A DNA stretch of 5,255 nucleotides from Thermomicrobiaceae bacterium (GTDB lineage: Bacteria > Chloroflexota > Chloroflexia > Thermomicrobiales > Thermomicrobiaceae): NCBI GenBank assembly GCA_007123655.1, contig SKKR01000128.1, positions 1 to 5,255 on the forward strand. The letters are read 5' to 3'. The first letter of the stretch is position 1. The number at the start of each line of letters is the position of its first letter. Of the stretch, positions 1 through 5,200 are shown piece by piece. The position numbers and the translations under genes are program-made. The notes below the pieces were generated by a model, which saw only the letters and a list, made by a program, of their open reading frames with translations, did not search any database and was not told where the DNA came from.

Positions 1-2
1 GC

Positions 3-125
3 TACAAGGCACCACTCGTCCTGCACGGACTCTGCGGAGGCTACATGACGCACCCGCTTCAATGGCTGACGGCCGATCAGATGGACAAAACGCGCAAGGG
101 GTTGAAAGACCTCGGCGTTCTCTGA
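3..125 (+). CDS. C-terminal end of a DapA-like (dihydrodipicolinate synthase family) aldolase, partial
   Basis: The window opens inside a plus-strand gene whose last 40 codons are visible before TGA at 123-125. The tail contains a Pro-Leu-rich segment followed by LTADQMDKTRKGLKDLGVL. This resembles the closing helix of the DHDPS/N-acetylneuraminate lyase family, where an alternating charged helix (roughly 'L(S/T)xEQxxxLRxxLxELGLL') ends in a Gly-hydrophobic-Leu. Family members are TIM-barrel class I aldolases/lyases that use a Schiff-base lysine. That lysine and the rest of the barrel lie outside the window, so the substrate cannot be read. The gene ends 52 bases before the M20 dipeptidase on the same strand, so the two may be co-transcribed. 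The family call rests only on the C-terminal helix and is moderate; the frame is well supported because the other two frames give no family-like text. Confidence 0.55.
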   Translation, partial: YKAPLVLHGLCGGYMTHPLQWLTADQMDKTRKGLKDLGVL

Positions 126-163
126 TCGCTTTGAACGAGTCGAACCGAGCACCGGAACTGACT

Positions 164-170
164 GGAGGGA
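164..170 (+). promoter_or_regulatory. Ribosome binding site of the M20 dipeptidase gene
   Basis: GGAGGGA lies 7 bases before the GTG at 178. This strong Shine-Dalgarno match decides the start of the dipeptidase at this GTG, because no ATG with a better site lies nearby in frame. Confidence 0.7.
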
Positions 171-177
171 TCAGCAC

Positions 178-1548
178 GTGGCGAACGAATGGCGCACGTA
201 TCTTAGGGACCACTACGAAACGCACGTCGACGAACTCAAGGAGTATCTACGCATCCCGAGCATTAGCGCGCTGCCGGACCACGATTCGGATGTCCGGTCG
301 GCGGCGGACTGGGTTGCAAACAAGCTCAGAGCGGCCGGATTTCCGCACGTAGAGATGATCGAAACCGAACGGAACCCGATCGTCTTCGCCCACTGGCACG
401 TCGATGACAGCCAGCCAACCGCGATGATCTACGGCCACTACGACGTCCAGCCCCCGGACCCGCTCGAACTCTGGGAGAGTCCACCTTTCGAGCCGACGGT
501 GAGAGACGGGCGTCTCTATGCCCGCGGTGCGTCCGACGACAAAGGCAACTCCTACGCAACCGTTAAGGCAATCGAAGCGCTACACGCAACAGAAGGCAAA
601 CCGCCGATCAACGTCAAGGTGTTCTTCGAGGGAGAAGAGGAGATCGGTTCCCCGTCTATGGGTCCGGTCATTCGAGACAACAAAGATAAGCTCTCCTGCG
701 ACTTCATCATCTCCGCGGACGGCGGAATGCACTCGGCGGACCAACCGTCAGTGACGCTCTCCAGCAAGGGCATGGCCGCCTGCCAGGTGAACCTGAAGAC
801 CGCCGCGACCGACCTGCACTCAGGCCTCCACGGCGCGAACGTGCCGAACGCGGTTCAGTCGCTGGTCAAGCTGGCGTCCAGCTTTCACGATGAATCTCAC
901 CGGGTTGCCATCGATGGCTTCTATGACAGGGTTCGCGAACTTTCCGATCAGGACCGTGCTGATATCGCCGCTGTTCCGTACGACGAAGACGGATACAAGC
1001 AGTCCGTCGGCGCGTCCGAGCTCAAGGGCGAGGCCGGTTACACGCCGAACGAGCGGGCATGGGTGCGTCCCACACTGGATATCAACGGCTTCTGGGGAGG
1101 CTTTCAGGGCGAGGGAGTCAAAACGGTCACCCCGAATGAAGCCCATCTGAAGATCACCTGCCGGCTTGTCCCGGACCAGGAACCCGAGGAGATCGTGGAA
1201 CTGATCAACGCTCATTGCCAGAAGCACTGTCCGGTCGGCGCCTCGGTCAGCGTCGAACGATTCCCGGGGCAGGCGCGGCCGTTCAGCATCAGCCGGGACC
1301 ATCCGGCGCTCAAAACGGCAATGGACGTCCTGGAGGACATGTACGACAAGGATGTCTTCGTCACTCGCGTCGGCGGAACGGTACCTGTCGCGGAGCTGTT
1401 TCAGCGGGTACTCGGTTCGGATATGGTCTTCTTCTCCTGGGGCCTGCCGGACAACGGCATGCACGCGCCGAACGAGTCCTACCGGCTGGTTGACTTTGAG
1501 CGCATGCGTGAGGGCTACTGCCGCTATCTGCACGCGCTCGCCCGGTGA
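178..1548 (+). CDS. M20 family dinuclear-zinc dipeptidase
   Basis: This 456-residue cytosolic metallopeptidase should cleave dipeptides or related small amide substrates (M20 family, carnosinase/PepV/CPG2-like). All expected ligands are visible: H87 and catalytic D89 in GHYDVQP, bridging D120 in RGASDDKG, catalytic E154 and metal-binding E155 in EGEEEIGS, D181 in SADGG, and H429 in NGMHAPNE. H214 in TDLHSGLHG matches the histidine supplied by the lid/dimerisation domain, which spans roughly residues 195-365. The order is therefore N-terminal catalytic part, lid, C-terminal catalytic part, at the usual length of about 450-460. The GTG start has GGAGGGA 7 bases upstream. There is no signal peptide. 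The gene follows the DapA-like gene by 52 bases and is followed by the peroxiredoxin gene 17 bases after its stop, so an operon is plausible. The family is certain; the actual substrate is not readable. Confidence 0.95.
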   Translation: MANEWRTYLRDHYETHVDELKEYLRIPSISALPDHDSDVRSAADWVANKLRAAGFPHVEMIETERNPIVFAHWHVDDSQPTAMIYGHYDVQPPDPLELWESPPFEPTVRDGRLYARGASDDKGNSYATVKAIEALHATEGKPPINVKVFFEGEEEIGSPSMGPVIRDNKDKLSCDFIISADGGMHSADQPSVTLSSKGMAACQVNLKTAATDLHSGLHGANVPNAVQSLVKLASSFHDESHRVAIDGFYDRVRELSDQDRADIAAVPYDEDGYKQSVGASELKGEAGYTPNERAWVRPTLDINGFWGGFQGEGVKTVTPNEAHLKITCRLVPDQEPEEIVELINAHCQKHCPVGASVSVERFPGQARPFSISRDHPALKTAMDVLEDMYDKDVFVTRVGGTVPVAELFQRVLGSDMVFFSWGLPDNGMHAPNESYRLVDFERMREGYCRYLHALAR

Positions 1549-1554
1549 CCGTCT

Positions 1555-1558
1555 GGAG
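1555..1558 (+). promoter_or_regulatory. Ribosome binding site of the TGA-containing peroxiredoxin gene
   Basis: GGAG lies 7 bases before ATG 1566 and 4 bases before the in-frame GTG 1563, which favours ATG 1566. A third in-frame option, GTG 1545, overlaps the dipeptidase stop codon but has no comparable site. The 14-base string around this site (CGTCTGGAGCGAAG, 1550-1563) recurs exactly at 3891-3904 in front of the LLM oxidoreductase gene. Confidence 0.6.
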
Positions 1559-1565
1559 CGAAGTG

Positions 1566-2045
1566 ATGCCGTACCGTGTTGTGGGCCCTGAGACTGGACA
1601 CAATGTTTCGACGCTTCCAGTGATTAATGAGAGCGGTGAACCGACCACTCTCGCGGAGCTTCCGGGAGTGACGCTTCTCGTCCACACGTTTAAAGGTCAC
1701 AAGTGACCACCATGTCGGACGCAACTCGTGAAGTTTGCTGAGATCCATCACGAACTGACCATTGCCGGGTTTTCAATCATCGGACTTTGCGGTGATTCAG
1801 CGGGGCAGTGCACGGATCTGCGCGAACGCCTGGAGTTGCCGTATCCGATCTACTCCGACCCGAAACGCGAGACAATCTCGCAGCTTAGCCGGATCCATCG
1901 TCAGGAACCGCACGCCAGGGCGAACTATCGTCATTCGGTGTACGTGCTGGATGCGGAGCGGAGGCTTCGATATCTCTACGTCGGCACGAGTAATCTGGAC
2001 CAACCGGATCCAGGGCACCTTGCAGCACTCGCCGGGGAGATCTGA
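1566..2045 (+). CDS. Peroxiredoxin-like (AhpC/TSA, thioredoxin-fold) protein with in-frame TGA, probable selenoprotein
   Basis: One reading frame runs from ATG 1566 to TGA 2043-2045, interrupted only by TGA at 1704-1706 (codon 47). Read through, the 159-residue product has the order expected of a redoxin-domain peroxiredoxin: an N-terminal strand and turn (residues 1-30), a core strand LLVHTFKGHK (37-46), the redox motif TGA-P-P-C-R-x-Q-L (47-54), then helix and strand ending GLCGDS (73-78) and the typical SDP (97-99). In Cys homologues the motif reads roughly GHWCPxCRxQL, so codon 47 is the peroxidatic cysteine position. This fits selenocysteine, giving U-x-x-C with C50 as resolving cysteine. 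Its likely role is cytosolic reduction of hydroperoxides. A SECIS-like hairpin follows. Without recoding only a 46-residue fragment is made, and the region from GTG 1728 onward lacks the active site. Alternatives are a nonsense mutation or sequencing error at a TGC/TGT codon. C75 and C82 are extra cysteines. OsmC lies downstream. Confidence 0.8.
1704..1706 (+). other. In-frame TGA, probable selenocysteine codon
   Basis: Homology of the translated text continues on both sides of this TGA: LLVHTFKGHK before it, PPCRTQLVKF after it. The codon occupies the first cysteine of the CxxC redox motif. TGA is a genuine stop for the dipeptidase, the DapA-like gene and this gene's own end, so a genome-wide TGA reassignment is ruled out. 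Selenocysteine insertion at a redox-cysteine position is the best explanation. SelA, SelB, SelC and SelD are not in this window and remain to be shown in the genome. Confidence 0.75.
1721..1738 (+). promoter_or_regulatory. Candidate bacterial SECIS hairpin
   Basis: GCAACT (1721-1726) pairs with AGTTTGC (1732-1738) around the five-base loop CGUGA (1727-1731), leaving one unpaired U in the 3' arm. The stem starts at +15 after the TGA, and the loop carries G at its second position, at +22. Known bacterial SECIS elements lie in the coding region just after the UGA, with a short stem and a G in the first two loop positions; the E. coli fdhF element has nearly the same spacing. A lower pairing GGA (1717-1719) with TCC (1744-1746) could extend it. 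A competing 6-bp stem, TCGTGA (1726-1731) with TCACGA (1748-1753), has a 16-base loop. Pairing was worked out by eye, with no energies computed. Confidence 0.55.
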
Positions 2046-2057
2046 TACTGGTAACGA

Positions 2058-2078
2058 TCCTGCGGGCGATCCCGCGGA
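2058..2078 (+). other. Stable GC hairpin between the peroxiredoxin and osmC genes
   Basis: GCGGG (2062-2066) and CCCGC (2071-2075) pair perfectly around the loop CGAT. TCC (2058-2060) and GGA (2076-2078) extend the stem beyond one bulged T. It starts 13 bases after the peroxiredoxin stop. The following CTCGTTGTTC is only weakly T-rich, so this may be a partial terminator, a transcript-end stabiliser or simply an intergenic fold. It could lower osmC transcription relative to the upstream gene. Confidence 0.4.
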
Positions 2079-2119
2079 CTCGTTGTTCGGAGAACGCAAT
2101 CGGTGAAGGGAAGTGCACT

Positions 2120-2557
2120 ATGGCGGATCGCAAGGCAACGGTCGTCTGGAACGGCGGTCTGGCAGACGGAAGCGGTACCGCGGCGCTCGACAGCAGTGGA
2201 TTGGCAAACCTGCCCGTTAGCTGGGCCGGGCGCGTCGAAGACCCGGGCGGAAAGTCAAGCCCCGAGGAAATGCTCGCCGCCGCGCATGCCACGTGTTACG
2301 CGATGTCCCTGTCCAACGTCCTCGGTCAGGCCGGGCACCCGCCGGACCAGCTTCGGGTAGAGGCCACGTTCACCGCCGAACTGGGAGAAGGCGGACTCAA
2401 GATCACGCGCTCGGCACTCGCCGTTTCAGGCCAGGTCAGCGGCATCGACCAGTCCGGCTTTCAGGATATGGCGACCCAGGCCGAGCAGGCGTGTCCAGTC
2501 TCAAACGCGTTGCGCCGCAACGTCGATATAACGGTGACCGCGAACCTTTCCTCCTAG
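2120..2557 (+). CDS. osmC: OsmC family organic hydroperoxide reductase
   Basis: The 145-residue product matches the OsmC family in length and motifs. C59 in AAHATCYAMS is the peroxidatic cysteine and C125 in AEQACPVSNAL the resolving one. R38 (WAGRVED) and the E49/E50 pair (SSPEEMLAAAH) fit the conserved Arg and Glu that set up the active site. These positions match E. coli OsmC numbering closely, pointing to the OsmC rather than Ohr branch. Family members are cytosolic dimers that reduce organic, especially lipid-derived, hydroperoxides, usually with a dithiol such as lipoylated protein as reductant. ATG 2120 is preceded by AAGGGA (2106-2111) at 8 bases, and the motif numbering also supports this start. 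It lies 74 bases after the probable selenoperoxiredoxin, on the same strand, and is followed by a terminator hairpin, so it is probably the last gene of the unit. Confidence 0.93.
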   Translation: MADRKATVVWNGGLADGSGTAALDSSGLANLPVSWAGRVEDPGGKSSPEEMLAAAHATCYAMSLSNVLGQAGHPPDQLRVEATFTAELGEGGLKITRSALAVSGQVSGIDQSGFQDMATQAEQACPVSNALRRNVDITVTANLSS

Positions 2558-2579
2558 TCACCCACACTAAGAAAGATCG

Positions 2580-2630
2580 GACCGGGCCGTAAGCACCGAA
2601 CTTCCGGCCCGGTCGTACTTCGTTGCCTTG
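2580..2630 (+). terminator. Probable terminator after osmC
   Basis: GACCGGGCCG (2580-2589) pairs perfectly over 10 bp with CGGCCCGGTC (2605-2614) around a 15-base loop. It is followed by a moderately T-rich stretch (GTACTTCGTTGCCTTGTT) without a continuous T run. It begins 23 bases after the osmC stop and precedes an unrelated gene, which fits the end of the peroxidase unit. The long loop and imperfect T tract make the intrinsic-terminator call moderate. Confidence 0.55.
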
Positions 2631-2786
2631 TTCGGAAGTACCCGCCCCCTGGGACTGCAGACACCGCCTGTCTGTGGGACAAATGCGTACGACAAGCGGT
2701 ACGGTTACGCTATGGTTCAGCCTCGCCTCACCAGTCATACTTGTTTCAATCGCAGGAACGGCAGTAGCTAGAACCGGGGGTACGCG

Positions 2787-3146
2787 ATGCATCTGGAGTC
2801 GATGATGACGATCGAAGCGATTGTGTTGATCACCCTGGTCGTTGGCGCCCTCGGCGCCATTACCACCCAGCTGTTCCGGCACACGGCATCGCCCTATCTC
2901 ATTACGGTGACCGGTACACGCGGGCAAATCTTCACTGCTGGGGCGATGATCTGGATCGGCGCAATCGTGCTCGGTCTGGCGGCAATGTTCCTCCTTTCGG
3001 CCGTCGCGTCGAACCTGGTCGGACTGGCGATCTTCTTCGGAATCGAAGCCGTCGCGCTCGATATCTGCGCGAACCGGACACAATATGTTCGCGTCGAACG
3101 TTCGGCGTCGAATCGGGCCACCGTTTCGGCGGCTACGCGTTCCTAG
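2787..3146 (+). CDS. Small membrane protein with three predicted transmembrane segments, unknown function
   Basis: I do not recognise a family. The 119-residue product has three hydrophobic stretches: about residues 9-29, 49-73 and 77-94. A polar loop (RHTASPYLITVTGTRG) lies between the first two, and the tail is basic and Ser/Thr/Arg-rich (about 96-119). Segments two and three are nearly contiguous and may form a tight hairpin. ATG 2787 has GGGGGT (2776-2781) 5 bases upstream, an acceptable ribosome site if one G-U pair is allowed. In-frame ATGs at 2802 and 2805 have GGAG (2795-2798) at 3 and 6 bases, so the true protein may be six residues shorter. The gene lies between the osmC terminator and a convergent acetyltransferase gene and looks monocistronic. 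The continuous hydrophobic pattern and two plausible ribosome sites make it likely real. Confidence 0.65.
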   Translation: MHLESMMTIEAIVLITLVVGALGAITTQLFRHTASPYLITVTGTRGQIFTAGAMIWIGAIVLGLAAMFLLSAVASNLVGLAIFFGIEAVALDICANRTQYVRVERSASNRATVSAATRS

Positions 3147-3188
3147 CCCGCAGCACAATCCTGCGAACGCTCCCCGTCGCGCGCCAGA

Positions 3189-3770
3189 CTACGGTTTCTC
3201 CAGGTCAGTTGACGACATCACCTCAGCGAACTCCCGATCGAGCACGCTCATCACCAGCTGGTCATGCCAGGCACCATCGATCCACATGTCCTCACGCAGG
3301 CGGCCCTCGACGACGAATCCACATCGCTCGTAGACTCGCCGGGCCGCGGCATTCTGGTCCACCACGGTTAGCGATACTCTGTGCATCCCGGGTCCACCAT
3401 CAGCACGACCGCTGAACAGGTACGCCAGCACAACGCGCAGGCACTCCTGACCGTATCCTCGCCCTTGTGCCGAGCGTTCACCGATCATCAGGGAGATCTC
3501 GCAGTGGCGGTGCTCGACGCTGATCGCGAACACGTCGATGTAGCCAACAGCGTTCGCTCGCTCGTCGTAGACTATCCAGGTCCACGATCCAGTCCGCCTG
3601 TTTTCGGCGAGCCATTCTTCAAGCTCCCGATCCGTGGGCGCTTTCCGGGTAATCCAGTACCGCGTCACCTCTTCGTCGCGTCGCCATCGGCCAACCTCAG
3701 GCAGGTGTCGCTCTGTCAATTGCTCCAGGCGTACGCGACGTCCGGCGAGAACCGGTAGCTGGGTATTCAA
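3189..3770 (-). CDS. GNAT family N-acetyltransferase, RimJ/RimL-like
   Basis: The product is about 193 residues and belongs to the acetyl-CoA-dependent GNAT superfamily, closest in pattern to RimJ/RimL-type enzymes that acetylate protein N-termini or small amines. It opens with GRRVRLEQLTERHLPEV (strand 1 and helix 1). A central strand GYIDVFAISVEHRHCEISLMIGE leads into the acetyl-CoA-binding motif A, SAQGRGYGQECL. Motif B follows as DQNAAARRVYERCGFVVEGRLRE, with the usual Asn and Tyr. All core elements are present and the length is normal. I place the start at TTG 3770-3768 because AGAGGA lies 6 bases upstream of it; an upstream in-frame TTG at 3785 would add five residues but overlaps that site. 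The gene converges with the small membrane-protein gene (42 bases apart) and diverges from the LLM oxidoreductase. The acetyl acceptor cannot be read from the sequence. Confidence 0.92.
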   Translation of the reverse strand: MNTQLPVLAGRRVRLEQLTERHLPEVGRWRRDEEVTRYWITRKAPTDRELEEWLAENRRTGSWTWIVYDERANAVGYIDVFAISVEHRHCEISLMIGERSAQGRGYGQECLRVVLAYLFSGRADGGPGMHRVSLTVVDQNAAARRVYERCGFVVEGRLREDMWIDGAWHDQLVMSVLDREFAEVMSSTDLEKP

Positions 3771-3776
3771 TGCGTG

Positions 3777-3782
3777 TCCTCT
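3777..3782 (-). promoter_or_regulatory. Ribosome binding site deciding the TTG start of the GNAT gene
   Basis: On the minus strand AGAGGA is followed by six bases (CACGCA) and then TTG at 3770-3768. The next in-frame upstream TTG (3785-3783) overlaps this site and has no comparable site before it, so the downstream TTG is preferred. Confidence 0.6.
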
Positions 3783-3810
3783 CAATGTTCGACGTACCCG
3801 AGCTGCCCCA

Positions 3811-3839
3811 TTGTATGAACGCCGGTGTTCGGCTAGAGT
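3811..3839 (+). promoter_or_regulatory. Candidate sigma-70-type promoter for the LLM oxidoreductase gene
   Basis: TTGTAT (3811-3816) and TAGAGT (3834-3839) are separated by exactly 17 bases, a reasonable -35/-10 pair about 70 bases before ATG 3908. On the opposite strand TACAAT (3815-3810) is a good -10 hexamer for the divergent GNAT gene, although its -35 is poor. If both are used, the two promoters overlap. The calls are by eye from consensus only. Confidence 0.35.
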
Positions 3840-3907
3840 CCCGTCAGGAACACGTACTACCGGTTTGAAACGCCGATGGACAGCCAGTTACGTCTGGAGC
3901 GAAGGAT

Positions 3908-4702
3908 ATGACAACCCCACGAGGTTTCGGAATCGCGGTGACGCTGGATGACACGACGATCACGCAGGCTGCGTCGCGGGCGGAGACACGTGGCTATTCA
4001 TCATTCTGGACCAACAACTCGCCGGGATCGGATGGCCTGCACGTGCTTCGTGTTGCGGGTAAGGCAACCTCATCGCTGAACCTGGGAGTTGGCGTGATTC
4101 CGGTTCACCGGCACCCGGTTGACGAGATCGTGCAGCGCTCCGGGAAGGGCACCGCCGACGAACTTCCAATGGGGAGGCTGCTGCTCGGTGTGGGAGCGTC
4201 CGGACCGGGAGCGCTCGCGCTAGCGCGTGAGAGCATTGAACGCCTGCGCACCGAACTCGGCTGTCAGGTGTATCTTGCCGCGCTCGGCCCAAAGATGTGC
4301 CGTCTCGCGGGCGAAGTCGCGGATGGGGTGCTCTTCAACTGGCTGACACCGGAGTATGCGAAGCAATCCGCCGATATCGTCCGGGAAGGAGCAACGTCAG
4401 CTGGACGGCCGGCTCCGCGCCTGATGACGTACGTCCGGGTATCTCTTCGGGATGACGGGCTGGAGCGCATGAAGAAAGAAGCGGCGCGCTACGAATCGAT
4501 CCCCGCCTACGCGGCACATTTCGCCCGGATGGGTGTTGGTGGAGTCGACGCGAGCATCGCGGCACAGGACGCCGCGGAGGTCCAGGAGCGTCTAAAGGCG
4601 TGGGACGGTGTGCTGGACGAGATCGTCGTGCGTTCCATAACTCCGAACGACACGCTGGAGGAGACGCTGGAGCTGGTGGAAGCCGGGGCGCCAGTGCAGT
4701 AG
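3908..4702 (+). CDS. LLM class (luciferase-like) flavin- or F420-dependent oxidoreductase, compact form
   Basis: The 264-residue product has the TIM-barrel landmarks of the bacterial luciferase-like superfamily: AASRAETRGYSSFWTNN (about 21-37), the strand LNLGVGVIPVHRHP (57-70), GRLLLGVGASGP (89-100), and the C-terminal signature YLAALGPKMCRLAGEVADG plus VLFNWLTPEY (122-150). Members oxidise or reduce diverse organic substrates with FMNH2 or coenzyme F420; which cofactor is used cannot be decided here. It is short for the family (usually about 290-350). The loss lies mainly between GVGASGP and the next strand VYLAAL, where only about 20 residues remain instead of a longer helical insertion. 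ATG 3908 has GGAG (3896-3899) 8 bases upstream; the nearer AAGGA is too close to be the main site. It diverges from the GNAT gene and ends 7 bases from the convergent DinB-like gene. The superfamily call is firm and the reaction unknown. Confidence 0.9.
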   Translation: MTTPRGFGIAVTLDDTTITQAASRAETRGYSSFWTNNSPGSDGLHVLRVAGKATSSLNLGVGVIPVHRHPVDEIVQRSGKGTADELPMGRLLLGVGASGPGALALARESIERLRTELGCQVYLAALGPKMCRLAGEVADGVLFNWLTPEYAKQSADIVREGATSAGRPAPRLMTYVRVSLRDDGLERMKKEAARYESIPAYAAHFARMGVGGVDASIAAQDAAEVQERLKAWDGVLDEIVVRSITPNDTLEETLELVEAGAPVQ

Positions 4703-4709
4703 GCGCTGC

Positions 4710-5177
4710 TCAACTCACTGAACGGTTCGCCAGGTACTCGTCGATCTGCTTGAGGTATTGCTGGTCGTGATCGATCAGATCACCGGCGATGTCTTCGATG
4801 CTGACTTCACCAAGCGTGTCGCTCATGCCGGTGCGATCCCAGTCCTTGAGCGCGAGATTTACCAGCAGGACGAGCGTATCGCCCCGTTGGTCGACGAACT
4901 CGTCCAGCACGCCCTGCATGCTCATTGACGAGTAGTCCTTCTGACGGGCCGCCTCGACCGGGTCCCAGTCCTTGAGATAGGGCACATGCTTGGTCAGGAT
5001 CTCGTGCATACGGTTCCGCTGGATACGCTCGGTCTCCGCCATGTGGGCGACGATCTCCACCGGTCCCCAATCCTCCGGCGACTGTGGCTCGATGTCGTCT
5101 CGCCCTCCAAGCTTCTCCTTGAGGATCTCAGGTGCCTTGTTGAGCTCATCGATGAGTTCGTTGACGCTGTCGATCAC
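4710..5177 (-). CDS. DinB-like four-helix-bundle protein with altered metal site
   Basis: The 155-residue product fits the DinB/YfiT-like superfamily of four-helix-bundle proteins, whose members include metal-dependent thiol transferases and many uncharacterised stress proteins. The first ligand helix is visible as WGPVEIVAHMAETE, with H45. The last helix reads IEDIAGDLIDHDQQYLKQIDEYL, where the family usually has H-x-x-x-H (as in HDxxHL). Here the first histidine is H137, but the second is replaced by Y141, so the three-histidine site is incomplete. The start is GTG 5177-5175, with GGAG (5187-5184 on the minus strand) six bases upstream. The protein is acidic, with no signal peptide or membrane segment. 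It is convergent with the LLM gene (7 bases between stops), and the partial gene to its right is on the same strand, ending 23 bases upstream. Biochemical function is not predictable. Confidence 0.85.
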   Translation of the reverse strand: MIDSVNELIDELNKAPEILKEKLGGRDDIEPQSPEDWGPVEIVAHMAETERIQRNRMHEILTKHVPYLKDWDPVEAARQKDYSSMSMQGVLDEFVDQRGDTLVLLVNLALKDWDRTGMSDTLGEVSIEDIAGDLIDHDQQYLKQIDEYLANRSVS

Positions 5178-5200
5178 AAACGACTCCGATTCTGACCCTG

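Noticed and set aside
820..1533. Long minus-strand open frame of 237 codons inside the M20 gene
   Set aside because: It is antisense to a gene with complete catalytic motifs. The translation has no recognisable domain, and the open frame is explained by the G+C-rich codon use of the real gene.
1704..1706. Genome-wide reassignment of TGA (to Trp or Gly) as the explanation for the in-frame TGA
   Set aside because: TGA is the natural stop of the DapA-like gene (123-125), the dipeptidase (1546-1548) and this gene (2043-2045), and the position is a redox cysteine rather than a Trp or Gly column.
1728..2045. A separate 105-residue gene starting at GTG 1728
   Set aside because: It has no ribosome binding site and would begin inside a conserved helix just after the redox motif. 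The family text continues upstream through the TGA in the same frame, so it is the distal part of the 1566-2045 gene.
2623..2805. A 60-codon plus-strand frame with a hydrophobic stretch upstream of the membrane-protein gene
   Set aside because: It has no ribosome site, starts within the T-rich tail of the terminator and overlaps the better supported downstream start. The text looks like translated non-coding DNA.
2436..3158. Long minus-strand open frame of 240 codons spanning osmC, the terminator and the membrane-protein gene
   Set aside because: It crosses a terminator hairpin and two plus-strand genes. The translation is Arg/Gly/Asp-rich with no domain pattern.
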